Assembly: GCA_963784895.1 (NCBI GenBank)
Contig: CAWATM010000001.1
Coordinates: 191,234 to 255,233, forward strand
From: Gaiellasilicea sp963784895
GTDB taxonomy: Bacteria > Actinomycetota > Thermoleophilia > Gaiellales > Gaiellaceae
Direction: 5' to 3'
DNA length: 64,000 nucleotides
Positions 10,796 to 20,535 of the stretch are shown one piece after another. Position numbers and translations under genes: made by a program. The stretch's first letter is position 1; each line of letters starts with the position of its first letter. The notes under the pieces are model-generated. The model did not search any database and was not told the origin of the DNA. It worked only from the letters and a program-made list of their open reading frames with translations.

Positions 10796-11782
10796 AAGTT
10801 GTCAAAGTCCCCAAAACTGAAGCGGATCATGTCACTCGGAATCTGCGAGGCGATGTCCCGGTAAATGACCGGCATGCCGCGGCTGCCGGTGAACGCCTCC
10901 GCGAGTCCTGCCGTGAAGCGCGTGTCCTCCGATGCCTGGAAGAGGACTTGGTGGGCACCGAGCCGCCGCGCCAGTCGCTCGAGAGCAGACGTCGTTGCCG
11001 CGAAATCATCAGCTGAGGCTGCTTCCATGTCCCCGACAAGTACTCCATGACGGACGTTGAGCCACACTCGGCCACCGTCGAGGGCGACGACCCGGCTACC
11101 CGCGAAAGATCGCTTGTAGGCGAGGAAGGAGTCGTCATGATCGACCCCTGCAAAGCCGTCGCGAATGAGTGAGTTCTGGAGCGAGGTGTCCTCGGGGACG
11201 AGGGCGGCCAGGGTCCGATCCACGTACCGTTCGTAGCCGGCACGCAGCGGACCGACCTTACGGGCGAGCCTCTCGGCCCAGAGAGCCCGGACACGTGCAC
11301 GATGGTCGACGAGGTCGTGGATGTGCTGATAGCCCAGCTTGCTCATCCAAATCGGATAGGCCGCTTCATTCGGGAAGCCGAAGAGGAAGCGCACTCCTGC
11401 TTTCTCGCACACCTCCCGTGCCATCTCAGCAAGCCGCACGAACAAGCCGCGGCCGCGATGCTCGCTCCCGGTGGCGACGTCCACCATCTGACCTGCCGTC
11501 TCCACCAGATCGCCATACCTGACGGGCCAGGGCAGCACGCCGACCGAGCCCGCGGGGTGGCCCTCCTGCGAAAGAGCGACACACGCGAACCCGGCGACTC
11601 CGCCGTGCTCGCAGGCGTACTTCCGTGCGAGCCAGCTCGCCGTAAAACGCCCGCGCCCGAAGGCGTCGTGGAAGAGCGGGAGCAGGCGCGCCATACTCCG
11701 GACCGTCGAGAACCTTGAGGTCGTAGGTGGACTCCCCGCTCGCGAATGTCCGATCGAAGAGGGATTCCGACGCTTCAGCCAT
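10792..11782 (-). CDS. GNAT-family N-acyltransferase (one frame break)
   Basis: Acetyl-CoA-dependent transferase, likely for an amino sugar or amino acid within the locus. From MAEASESLFDRTFASG (ATG at 11782), a break near 11700 leads into ARLLPLFHDAFGRGRFTASW. VDVATGSEHRGRGLFVRLAE is the acetyl-CoA pyrophosphate-binding loop (motif A), followed by VRFLFGFPNEAAYPIWMSKL, the motif B region. The roughly 330 residues suggest a second, degenerate GNAT lobe, as in FemAB-like or sugar N-acetyltransferases. The break looks like one inserted base after the codon for Tyr in GPEY. It converges with the preceding gene and shares its CTAG stop. Confidence 0.7.
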
Positions 11783-11912
11783 TCGGTCAGACGATAGAAC
11801 TTTTGCCGGGAGCCCGACGAGCGGCTGCGGACCATCGCAGCACCTGAGCGACCGGGGGGTGCTCATGGCACCGCGACCAGAGCCGGCATGCCGGCGGCCC
11901 GTCGCAGACGAC

Positions 11913-12374
11913 CTACCCCTGAGGGCGCAGGCAGGCCTCCGCGATGTCGAAGGTGGCTTCGGCCGCCGGTCGAAACACGAAAACTGCGTTCCGTCGGAGA
12001 GTCACTTCATGTTGGCCGGGTGCACGCAAGAGTTCGCGGAGAAGCGCTGCTTCCGGCGCTCCTCTGGTCACGGCGATGCCGACCGCCTGGCCGTTCGAAC
12101 GCACGACGAGAGAGTTGCGCTGCGCCAGGTCGCGCAGTGCGCGGAGCCGCGGATCGGTCGGAGGCTTGCGATCGATAGTCATTCCACGGCGTTGCAGACA
12201 CCGTGTGGTCGACTGCAGGGAGTACGGTGGCGCGGCCGCCGAAGCGGTGTCGTTCCGTCTGCTCTCCGGCGTGTGCCGACCGGCCTCGGGACTCTCCCCA
12301 CCGCACGCGGTGAGCAGGATGATGAGCGGGATGATGATGGACGAGCCGATGGACGTGGCGCTCATCGACTTCAT
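11913..12374 (-). CDS. small predicted lipoprotein
   Basis: Protein of about 153 residues with a type II signal peptide: MKSMSATSIGSS, then hydrophobic IIIPLIILLTAC. The lipobox LTAC followed by GG predicts lipidation of that Cys and attachment to the outer face of the cytoplasmic membrane. The mature part has no motif I recognise (RCLQRRGMTIDRKPPTDPRL and VVRSNGQAVGIAVTRGAPEA are typical). ATG at 12374 is preferred over 12401 because it gives a normal signal-peptide n-region; 12365 is also possible. It is divergent from the next GT2 gene. Confidence 0.55.
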   Translation of the reverse strand: MKSMSATSIGSSIIIPLIILLTACGGESPEAGRHTPESRRNDTASAAAPPYSLQSTTRCLQRRGMTIDRKPPTDPRLRALRDLAQRNSLVVRSNGQAVGIAVTRGAPEAALLRELLRAPGQHEVTLRRNAVFVFRPAAEATFDIAEACLRPQG

Positions 12375-12528
12375 CCTAGGGTGGTGGCGCGTCTTCTCCA
12401 CCTACGCGAACGACTAGTGTCCGTCCTAGTCTCGCGGCACCCTGATCGAACCCGATAATGGGACGATGGATCACCCTAGGGGCACGTCGGCGTCCAGCCG
12501 CGCGGCTTTGACCGCGACAGAGACAACC

Positions 12529-13568
12529 ATGGATGCCTTGGACTGGCCACTAGTTTCCGTGATCGTCCCGGTCTTCAACGGGGCACGCTACCTGCCCGAG
12601 AGCCTCGACTCGATCCTCGCGCAGACGTATCCGAACCTGGAGGTGATCGTCGTCGACGACGCCTCGACTGATTCCACGCCCGAGATCCTCGCGTCGTACG
12701 GCGACCGCATCTGTGTGCACCGTCAGGAGTCGACACGCGGCATCTACGGCAACGCGAACGACGGAATCGCGCTGGCCCGGGGCGAGTTCGTCGGGGTCTT
12801 CCACGCCGACGACGTCTATCTCCCGGGGATGGTGGAACGCGAGGTGGAGTGGCTTCTCGACCACCCAGGAGCGGGCGCCGTCTACTCGTGTGTCGTCTTC
12901 GTGGATCGGGAAGGCAAGGAATTCGGCCGTCAGCAGTTGCCTCCGGAAGTCCGAGGCAACCGCGAATTGGGGTACGTCGAAGTGCTGAACGCACTGCTCA
13001 GACGCAAGAATGTCTTCCTCGCATGTCCGACGGCGCTTGTACGCGCTGCAGTTCATCGAGACGTCGGCGTCTATCGTGACCAGCAGTTCAAGAACACCGC
13101 CGACGTGGAGATGTGGTTGAGGATCGCGCGACGATACGGGATCGGCGTTCTCGAAGACCACTTGCTTCGGTATCGGCGCGGCCACGGTAGCTCCTCCGAG
13201 AGGTACCACGGACTGCGAACCGAGCCGTTTCGCTTCTTCGAGATCATGGACCTCGAGCTCAGCATGGCTTCTCCGGAAGCAGTGATGCCTACGGCGTGAG
13301 GGCTTACGAGGCGCATCGTGCAGAGGACATCCTGTTGCGTTCGGTGAACCACTACATCCTCGGACAGCGTCGGGAAGCTGCGGCACTCCTTGCGACGGTG
13401 CGGATTGGCGCCCTCCTCCGCAGCGGCGCCATCCAGCGCGGGCGGCTCTCGGCGCTTGCACTCGGTCTTCGACTACTCGTGCGTCTGCCACGCATCGGTG
13501 CCGTCGCGCGCCTCTTCGCGTGGCGGTGGCATCGTGGGAGCGCGTCCGCCTCGGAAGCAGTGAGCTGA
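12529..13568 (+). CDS. GT2 family glycosyltransferase (one frame break)
   Basis: Inverting GT-A glycosyltransferase acting on a lipid-linked sugar on the cytoplasmic face. VSVIVPVFNGARYLPESLDS and VVDDASTDSTPEIL are the nucleotide-binding N-terminal motifs; HADDVYLPGMVE contains the DxD-like metal site (ADD), and NTADVEMWLRIARR is the ED-type acceptor motif. The frame shifts near 13270, after which GSSDAYGVRAYEAHRAE continues into a helical tail ending at TGA 13566-13568. ATG at 12529 starts right at the fold; 12466 would add 21 residues. The stop overlaps the asnB start by one base, so the two are probably co-transcribed. Confidence 0.82.
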
Positions 13569-15442
13569 TGTGCGGCATAGTCGGTGCCGTCTCGGCATCG
13601 TCCATCGATCAAGCCCTCGTCACCGCGATGCGAGATCGGTTGTCGCATCGCGGTCCCGACGCCGCAGGTCTCTGGGCGACGGAAGACGGTCGCGTCTGTC
13701 TCGGCCACCGCCGACTCTCCATCATCGATCTGAGCCCCAGCGCCAATCAGCCGCTCCTCACGGCCGACGGCCGTTCCGCCATCATCCTCAACGGCGAGAT
13801 TTACAACTTCCGTGCGCTCCGATCTGAGCTGGAGTTGGAGGGCGTCCGCTTTGGGACGCAGTCGGACACAGAGGTTCTGCTCCAGGCATACCGACACTGG
13901 GGAGACTCATGCCTCGACCGGATCTCAGGAATGTTCGCCTTTGCGATCTGGGACGGAGAGCAACGGAAGCTGTTCTGCGCCCGGGACCGAGCCGGCGAAA
14001 AGCCTTTCTACTACGCAAGCATCGGTGAGACATTTCTCTTCGCGTCGGAGTTGAAGTCGCTGTTGCTTTGGCCGGGATTCCGCCGCGAGCTCGATCATTC
14101 CGCGCTGGCTGATTTCTTCGTCTTTGGGTTCATCCCCGACCCGACAACGATCTGGGAAGGGGCGTCGAAGCTGCCGCCGGCGCACGCAATGACCATTGAC
14201 CTCCACAACGACGGGCCACACGTCACGGAACCGGTTCCGTACTGGGACCTCCAGTTCGAGCCCGATCAGGACGTTGACGACTGGGGGCCGCCGATTCGAG
14301 CGGCGCTCGAGCGCGCCGCCGGTGAGATGGCGTTCGCCGACGTGCCGATGGGGACGTTCCTCAGCGGTGGGATCGATTCGTCCTCGGTCACGGCCGCGCT
14401 GGCGCACGCGGGAAACCACGTGCATACATTCACTGTGGGATTCAGTGAGGCAGACTATGACGAGCGGCCCTACGCGAGGCAAATTGCGGATCTCTTCAAG
14501 ACAGCGCATACCGAACGGACGGTGGAGGCGGGCGACGTTGAAGCAGTCTTCCGCAACGTGATCCTGTGGCACTTCGACGAACCATTCGGTGACTACTCGT
14601 ACTTGCCGACCTTCTACGTCTGCCGAGAGGCGCGCCGTGCGATCACCGTTGCTCTGACCGGTGACGGCGGCGATGAGCTATTCGCCGGGTACCGGAAGTA
14701 CACACACCTTGCGAGGCGGGAGAGGCTTGAGCGGAGGCTGCCGAGACAACTGACTCACGCGCTCGCCAGCGGGGCGGGCACGCTGCTACCGAGCGGCGAT
14801 CTCAGGAGCCGAGTTCAGCGATACGAACAGAGTGCTGACTCGCTCCTTCTCTCGATGCTGACGACGACGGGCCAGGATGAGGTGCTCCGTGGCGTTGCGC
14901 GCGGGCGATTCGCAGCCAGTCTCGGGTCGTACGAGCCCATGGAGAGGCTCCGACCGCACCTCGAACGTGCGCCCGTCGCAGACGTCGGACTGGTCAACGC
15001 GATGCGTTACCTCGACTTCAAACTCACACTCGGTGCAGGAATCTTGGTGAAAGTCGACCGCGCAAGCATGGCCGTCTCTCTCGAGACACGGCCACTCTTT
15101 CTCAACCGCGCGCTCCTCGACCTCGCCGGCCGCATCCCTCCGCAGGCGCTCGCCACCGGCCGGGAGCCGAAAATCGTCCTTCGGGAGGCTCTCCGAGAGT
15201 GGCTGCCGCCGTCAATCCTCGATCGGAAGAAGATGGGATTCGCGATGCCGCTCGGTCGCTGGCTTCGTGACGATCCAGAAAGGCTGCTTGGCTCTCCGGC
15301 CAACTCGAGCCCCCTCAGCGAGCTCGTTGATCCGGCATACGTCTCGTCTATTGCGAATGCGCATTCCAACGGAGGAGAGGACCGGACGACTGAACTCCAC
15401 AATTTTGCGTTCCTTGAACATTGGTTGGAGAAATGGTGGTGA
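13568..15442 (+). CDS. asnB: AsnB-type glutamine amidotransferase (asparagine synthase family)
   Basis: 624 residues in one clean frame. The N-terminal class II glutaminase starts MCGIVGAVS (Cys2 nucleophile after Met removal), with SHRGPDAAG, LGHRRLSIID and LNGEIYNF. The C-terminal synthetase half has the PP-loop SGGIDSSSVTAAL and DEPFGDYSYLPTFYV with TGDGGDELFAGYRKY. Housekeeping members make asparagine; members inside polysaccharide loci are thought to amidate sugar uronic acids (WbpS type). The context, between GT2 and fucosyltransferase genes and overlapping both, favours the latter here, as does the presence of a second copy at 25.5 kb. The activity is inferred. Confidence 0.88.
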   Translation: MCGIVGAVSASSIDQALVTAMRDRLSHRGPDAAGLWATEDGRVCLGHRRLSIIDLSPSANQPLLTADGRSAIILNGEIYNFRALRSELELEGVRFGTQSDTEVLLQAYRHWGDSCLDRISGMFAFAIWDGEQRKLFCARDRAGEKPFYYASIGETFLFASELKSLLLWPGFRRELDHSALADFFVFGFIPDPTTIWEGASKLPPAHAMTIDLHNDGPHVTEPVPYWDLQFEPDQDVDDWGPPIRAALERAAGEMAFADVPMGTFLSGGIDSSSVTAALAHAGNHVHTFTVGFSEADYDERPYARQIADLFKTAHTERTVEAGDVEAVFRNVILWHFDEPFGDYSYLPTFYVCREARRAITVALTGDGGDELFAGYRKYTHLARRERLERRLPRQLTHALASGAGTLLPSGDLRSRVQRYEQSADSLLLSMLTTTGQDEVLRGVARGRFAASLGSYEPMERLRPHLERAPVADVGLVNAMRYLDFKLTLGAGILVKVDRASMAVSLETRPLFLNRALLDLAGRIPPQALATGREPKIVLREALREWLPPSILDRKKMGFAMPLGRWLRDDPERLLGSPANSSPLSELVDPAYVSSIANAHSNGGEDRTTELHNFAFLEHWLEKWW

Positions 15443-16392
15443 TCACCGGACGTCGCAAGGTCGACGCGGGAGACGGCGAGACACACGCTGGTGGCGCAGG
15501 CGCCGAACCATTGATCCCATCCGAGAAACTGCATCGCGACCGAAGTCCGCTCGTGATCGCGACCTTGCTCGGTGGCCTGGGGAACCAGATGTTCCAATAC
15601 GCCGCCGCCAGGGCGCTCGTGATCGAGAACGGCGGACAGCTGCAGGTCGACATAGGCGAGCTCGCAAAAGCGCCGTCCGGTTCGATCCCGCGTACGTACG
15701 AGCTGGGAGGCTTTCGGATCAAAGCGACGTGCATCTCCGTGAGCCACGGTTCGCTATCAGAGCGGGCCCGGCGAGTCCTCGGCCTCTCTCCCAGGCTCTT
15801 GCGGGAGACGCCGCTGCGCTTCACCGATGAGCTGGCACAAGCACCGCGGCGAGTGCGTTTACTCGGGTTCTGGCAGAGCCAAAAGTACTTCGAACGTCAC
15901 GTCCAGCAGATTCGGGACGACTTCACGTTCCGAAAGGCGCCGACCGGCCAGAATGCGGCCGTCGCAGCAGAGATCACCTCAAGCGAGTCGGTTTCCGTGC
16001 ATGTCCGCCGCGGAGACTATGTGAGCAATCCTGTCGTGCGAGAATTCCACGGCCTCCTGCCGCTCGACTACTACCAGCGTGCGGTCGAAGTGATCAAGAG
16101 AGCGATGCGCCCGCACTTCTTCGTCTTCTGTGATGAACCCGCTTGGTGTCGCGCCAATCTCGATTTGGGGGGACCGACCACCTTCATCGAGCACAACTCG
16201 ATGGAGCCTGTCGAGGATCTGAGACTGATGAGCATGTGCCGACACCACGTCATCGCGAACAGCTCGTTTAGCTGGTGGGGGGCTTGGCTCGATGCTCGTC
16301 CGGAGAAGGTCGTGGTTGCTCCTCAGCGATGGTACGCGGGCTCAACCGTCGACGTCCGGGACCTGATCCCGGAGGGCTGGATCACGCTTTGA
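15433..16392 (+). CDS. GT11 alpha-1,2-fucosyltransferase-like glycosyltransferase
   Basis: GT11 enzymes transfer L-fucose (sometimes rhamnose) from GDP-fucose. The sequence shows the diagnostic LLGGLGNQMFQYAAARAL, then SVHVRRGDYVSNPVV (the HxRRxDY donor-binding motif) and IANSSFSWWGAWLD near the C-terminus. The length of about 319 residues is normal. ATG at 15433 gives a short tail before the fold and overlaps asnB by 10 bp. No GDP-fucose synthesis genes are in the window, so the donor must be made elsewhere. Confidence 0.85.
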   Translation: MVVITGRRKVDAGDGETHAGGAGAEPLIPSEKLHRDRSPLVIATLLGGLGNQMFQYAAARALVIENGGQLQVDIGELAKAPSGSIPRTYELGGFRIKATCISVSHGSLSERARRVLGLSPRLLRETPLRFTDELAQAPRRVRLLGFWQSQKYFERHVQQIRDDFTFRKAPTGQNAAVAAEITSSESVSVHVRRGDYVSNPVVREFHGLLPLDYYQRAVEVIKRAMRPHFFVFCDEPAWCRANLDLGGPTTFIEHNSMEPVEDLRLMSMCRHHVIANSSFSWWGAWLDARPEKVVVAPQRWYAGSTVDVRDLIPEGWITL

Positions 16393-16408
16393 ACCGATCC
16401 GATCAAGG

Positions 16409-17809
16409 ATGAGGCAGGGCTCTGGCGGCCGCTGGCGCATGCCCATGATGCCTCAATACAGCGGACTGCTGCGACTTCGCGGCGGCACGCAACACCAACC
16501 GGGTGTTCGCCATCACGGTGCGTCGCTCGCGGGCGGCACCGTCGCCACGGTAGTCCTGAATGTGGCGACCATGGGCCTGAACTTTCTGTTGACCCTCACG
16601 CTTTCAAGGTCACTTGGGGTCTCCGGCTACGGCGCCTTCGCGTTTGCATTTGCCTGGGTCACCGCACTCTCATCTGCCGCAGTGCTCGGTTTGAGCCCCC
16701 TCGTCGTCAGAAACGTCGCTGCGTACCAAGTCGATCGCGCGTGGGGGCTCATGCGTGGCGTGCTGCGCCGCGCCAATCAAGTCGTACTTGCGACCTCTGT
16801 GGTCATCGTCGGGGCGGCCGGGGCGGCCGGGTGGCTGCTGCAAGCGGCAGAGCCGCAGTACCTCGGTCCATACCTGATCGGATTGCTCCTGATCCCGCTG
16901 GTCGCTCTCACGAGTCTGCGTCAGGCGGCGATGCAGAGCCTCGGCCGGATCGTCGTGGGTCGTCTGCCCGAGTCCGTCCTTGCTCCCGTCCTCGTCGTGA
17001 CTCTGTCGCTTGCGCTCGCGGTCACGATGGGCGATCGATTCACAGCCAGCTGGGCGATGGCGATGTACGTCGTCTCCTTTGCCGTGGCGTTCGTTGTCGG
17101 CGCGTACCTACTCCGCCACACACTCCCCGCCGACGCACGATCCGCCACCCATTCCTACGAGACGCGCGTCTGGGCGCGAAGCGCCATTCCTCTCTTCCTC
17201 GCGACTGGTGTTGGTGCCTTGAGCGCTCCGATGGGGACAATCCTGGTCGGTCTCCTTGGTGGCCCGGGGGACGCCGGCATCTACGCGGTAGCCGTTCGGG
17301 TGGCGGTCTTTACGAGCTTCGTGTCGTTTGCCGCTGCGGTTCCCCTGATGCCGGCGCTCGCGCGCTTACACGCTGCAGGTGAGCGAGTCGAGCTGCAGCG
17401 GCTGCTGACTCGTGCGACCCGGTACGTCGTGTGGGTGTCACTCCCGGTTGCTGTCACGCTGCTCGTACTCGCTCGACCTCTCCTCGGTCTGTTCGGACCT
17501 GGCTTCGAGGCGGGTACCGATGCTCTTCGGATCTTGATCGTGGGGGAGTTTCTGAAGCTGCTAGCGGGCTTTAGCGGCATCGCCTTGCTCATGACCGGGA
17601 ACGAAGGAGGAATGCCGCGAGCCCTCGTCGTAGGTGTACTGGTCAATGCATCGCTGAGCGTGGCATTGATCCCGGCGTGGGGTGTGAGCGGAGCGGCGGT
17701 TGCCACGTCTGCGAGCGCGGTGGTCTCGACATTTCTGATGGCCTATTACGCCTGGAGCCGTGCGGGAGTGGTGGCGGCAATTGTCTGGCCTCGACAGGTT
17801 AAGCCGTAG
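16409..17809 (+). CDS. Wzx-type oligosaccharide flippase
   Basis: Polytopic membrane protein of 466 residues (MOP/PST superfamily) that would move a lipid-linked repeat unit across the membrane. About 12 to 14 hydrophobic segments are visible, from TVATVVLNVATMGLNFLLTL to VVSTFLMAYYAWS, with the early family pattern LSRSLGVSGYGAFAFAFAW and the central LGGPGDAGIYAVAVRV. A shorter start at 16439 is possible. It starts 17 bp after the GT11 gene, same strand, as part of the 12.5-20 kb run. A second flippase lies at 30.2 kb. Confidence 0.85.
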   Translation: MRQGSGGRWRMPMMPQYSGLLRLRGGTQHQPGVRHHGASLAGGTVATVVLNVATMGLNFLLTLTLSRSLGVSGYGAFAFAFAWVTALSSAAVLGLSPLVVRNVAAYQVDRAWGLMRGVLRRANQVVLATSVVIVGAAGAAGWLLQAAEPQYLGPYLIGLLLIPLVALTSLRQAAMQSLGRIVVGRLPESVLAPVLVVTLSLALAVTMGDRFTASWAMAMYVVSFAVAFVVGAYLLRHTLPADARSATHSYETRVWARSAIPLFLATGVGALSAPMGTILVGLLGGPGDAGIYAVAVRVAVFTSFVSFAAAVPLMPALARLHAAGERVELQRLLTRATRYVVWVSLPVAVTLLVLARPLLGLFGPGFEAGTDALRILIVGEFLKLLAGFSGIALLMTGNEGGMPRALVVGVLVNASLSVALIPAWGVSGAAVATSASAVVSTFLMAYYAWSRAGVVAAIVWPRQVKP

Positions 17810-17825
17810 TTTGGCGGCTTAGCGG

Positions 17826-19067
17826 GTGACGGTCGCGGAGCAGAAGGATCATTCACCGGAGACATCGCCGCTCCGGGTGCTGCATCTCGCACGTTCCTTC
17901 CCGAACAATGTCATCGACACGCTCGGGATGTGGACTGCAGGCCTCGTGGGCGAGCTCGCAAAAGCGTGTGACGTGCGTGTCATCTCGCCGGTCCCGTCTT
18001 GCCCACCCTTGCCGAACCGAGGAAGCCTCCGACAGTACGTTCGCTTTCGTCACGTGGTGCGCGAAGAGCAGTGGGACGGAGTCGCGGTCTACCATCCCCG
18101 ATTCGTTCTTGGCCCTGGACAGAGGCTCGCGTGCATCGAGCATCGCAGCTATGAATTGGCCCTTCGCGGCATGGTCGACGCGTTGTATCGAACCTTCCCG
18201 TTCGATCTGATCCACGCGCATTTCGTCTATGCCGACGGGGTCGTAGCATCGCGTCTGGCCCAGCGTTTCAGCGTCCCGTACGTGATCACGGATCAGGCAC
18301 CTTGGCTGCCGTGGCTGGACCGACGATGTCTCCGCGAGGTCGCGGTTCCTGCAGCGCGGCAAGCAGCTGCTCTCACGTGCGTGAGCGAATTCTTGCGCTC
18401 GACGATTCACCACTACCTTGGCCCCACGGCGCCGGTGGCTGTGATCCCGAACGGCGTCGACGAGCACCTGTTCATGCCCGGAGATGAGGACGCCCGAGAC
18501 GTGTCTCAGATCGCGTACATCGGTCTGATTAACTTCAACAAGGGCATCGACGTGCTGCTGGATGCGATGACACGCATCGTTGCGCGTGACGACCGCGCCC
18601 GACTGGTTTTGGTTGGAGGGAGTTACTACCGGAACACGCAGATCCAGGAAGAACGGCTGCGACAGCGCGCCCAAGAGATGGCGCTCACCGAGCGAGTCAC
18701 GTTCCTAGGACGCCTGCCCCCCGCAGAGGTGGCGCGCATCATGCGTGAAAGCGCCGTTGTTGTTCTTCCCAGCAGGGCCGAGACATTCGGCTCGGTCTTG
18801 ATCGAGGCGCTGGCTTCCGGGACGCCGGTCGTTGCGACGGCGTCCGGCGGTCCCGAGGAGATCGTGACCGAGGATGTCGGACGCATCGTGCCGGTCGGCG
18901 ATGCGGAGGCGCTCGCGGACGCGCTCGTCGACGTCATGGCCAACGCCGATAGCTACGAGCCGGAGCGGCTCCGAACCTACGCATTGAGCCGTTACCGCTG
19001 GTCGACGATAGCGGAGCAGTACCTTCACGTGTACGCAGATGCCCTCGAGCTCGGCGCGCAGCGCTGA
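17826..19067 (+). CDS. GT4 family glycosyltransferase
   Basis: Retaining GT-B glycosyltransferase of 413 residues, cytoplasmic or membrane-peripheral. The N-terminal domain has VLHLARSFPNNVIDTLGMW and FDLIHAHFVYADGVVA; the C-terminal donor-binding domain has PNGVDEHLF, AYIGLINFNKGIDVLLDAM, ARLVLVGG, VVLPSRAETFGSVLIEALAS with the EX7E arrangement, and GTPVVATASGGPEEIV. The GTG start at 17826 lies 16 bp after the flippase stop, so it is probably in the same operon. Donor and acceptor are unknown. Confidence 0.88.
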   Translation: MTVAEQKDHSPETSPLRVLHLARSFPNNVIDTLGMWTAGLVGELAKACDVRVISPVPSCPPLPNRGSLRQYVRFRHVVREEQWDGVAVYHPRFVLGPGQRLACIEHRSYELALRGMVDALYRTFPFDLIHAHFVYADGVVASRLAQRFSVPYVITDQAPWLPWLDRRCLREVAVPAARQAAALTCVSEFLRSTIHHYLGPTAPVAVIPNGVDEHLFMPGDEDARDVSQIAYIGLINFNKGIDVLLDAMTRIVARDDRARLVLVGGSYYRNTQIQEERLRQRAQEMALTERVTFLGRLPPAEVARIMRESAVVVLPSRAETFGSVLIEALASGTPVVATASGGPEEIVTEDVGRIVPVGDAEALADALVDVMANADSYEPERLRTYALSRYRWSTIAEQYLHVYADALELGAQR

Positions 19068-19077
19068 CCTGTAGCTG

Positions 19078-19974
19078 ATGCCGGCGCCATCCTTGAGCTA
19101 TGCGATCATCACCCCCGCTCGTGACGAGGCTACGAACCTGGTCCGGCTAGCGCGTTGTCTCCTCGCGCAGCGCTCCATGCCATTGCACTGGGTGGTCGTC
19201 GACAACGGGTCGGGCGACGGGACGGCCGCGTTCGTTCGTACGCTCGCGGAAGAACATCCGTGGATCACTTTGGTCGAGCTCGCCGGGACATCGAGGCCAA
19301 TGCGTGAAACCACAATAGGCCGCGCGGTGGAGGCGGGCCTGGAGGCGGTCCCAGACGGGGCCGATCTCGTCGTCAAGGTAGATGCTGACGTCAGCTTTGG
19401 ACCGGAGTTTTTCGACGCCATCGTCAGCACGTTCGCAAGCGAGGAGAGACTGGGTATCGCGAGCGGCACCGGCCATGAGCGGGATCGACGAGGGATCTGG
19501 AAACAGCGCCACGTGACGGGTGCAGGAGTTTGGGGAGCCGTTCGAGCGTTTCGACGAGAATGTCTGGACGAGATTCTCCCACTCGATGCGCGACTCGGCT
19601 GGGACGGAATCGACATCATCAAAGCGAAGCTCGGCGGGTGGAGCGCGCGGGTGATTTACGAGGCTCCCTTCAGGCATCATCGGCCGTGAGGGTGATCGGG
19701 AGGGCAGTAGATGGAGGGTTTGGGTGGCAGAAGGAGCCATCGCCTACTACTTGAACTACCGGCTCTCGTACCTCATCGTCAGGACGATGTTCCGAGTGAT
19801 CCGCGACCCTCGCGCCTTCGGCATCTTGTGGGGTTACTTCGGGTCGCTGCGAAAACCGAAGTTCGCTGCGCGGATCGGCAGGTCATCGAATACTTGCGCA
19901 ACGAGCAGCGACTGACTCAGCTGTACGTCCGAGCGCGAGAGGCGACGCGGAGGCGCGAGGTCTTGATCGACTGA
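19078..19974 (+). CDS. GT2 family glycosyltransferase (two frame breaks)
   Basis: SYAIITPARDEATNLVRLAR, WVVVDNGSGDGTAAFV and DLVVKVDADVSFGPEFFD (DAD metal site) identify a GT2 enzyme. The frame breaks after the His-His-Arg-Pro near 19687, where one extra T creates a false TGA, and again near 19876. The restored tail, AYYLNYRLSYLIVRTMFR then QVIEYLRNEQRL, is the membrane-associated C-terminus usual for such transferases. It starts 10 bp after the GT4 gene. The stop is TGA at 19972-19974. Confidence 0.78.
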
Positions 19975-20535
19975 GTACGTCTCAGCCGATCTGCGGAGCG
20001 GCCACTTGGTGGCGAGATCGCTCGTTTCAGGTGAGGCGCCAGACGGCGGTGCGGCGCCTCGAACTCCTACTTGCGGTTCTTGGATGGCGGCAATGTCCGT
20101 GAAGCCACCCACTCTCCGAAGTCGAGTAATCCGTTGGTTCGACAGTTCGCTCGAGTCCCAGCCATGACAAGGTTCCGGATCTCGGGACGTCAGCCTGACG
20201 GCATGGTTCTCTCCGCACTCCGAAACGCCAAGGTACCTGTGATGATCTCGAGGCGGGCTCGACGCAGGCTCGCCGAGGGACACCTCCACATCGAATGCGG
20301 AGGCGCAGGCGTGGCAAGCAAGATGGTCCAGCAGTTCGATGCGCATACGGTGCGGAATACCAGTCGGCCATACGCTTGGTATCGCTGGAAGTGCCGGCTC
20401 AACTTCGACCCGATGATCGACGTTGTGGCGTCCTGCACCTAGTCGTCAGTTAAGGCGCGGCGCACGGGTCGCGGCCGCGATGCCTGGTCTCACGACGGAT
20501 TGCGGGGCAACCTGCACTCGCATAGGTTGCTTGAC
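19975..20535. other. 561-bp region without an intact gene
   Basis: No intact protein gene is convincing here on either strand. The minus strand holds what looks like the remains of a methyltransferase N-terminus (separate entry). The 3' part, 20440-20535, leads into the membrane glycosyltransferase. No clear terminator hairpin or promoter was found. Confidence 0.5.
20028..20346 (-). pseudogene. decayed Trm112-like/methyltransferase N-terminus
   Basis: Read from an ATG at 20346, MRIELLDHLACHACASAFDV strongly resembles the zinc-binding start of SAM-dependent methyltransferases in which a Trm112-like domain precedes the catalytic domain (usual form LLDHLACPAC). The next piece, in another frame, reads EIITGTLAFRSAERTMP where CxSCG is expected, so the second Cys pair is lost. 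A third frame gives ADVPRSGTLSW and nothing recognisable follows. This fits a truncated and mutated gene remnant. The homology is weak and judged by eye. Confidence 0.35.

Noticed and set aside
12466..12528. N-terminal extension of the 12.5-kb GT2 enzyme
   Set aside because: The 21 extra residues are low-complexity and precede the usual GT2 start; ATG 12529 is nearer to the fold.
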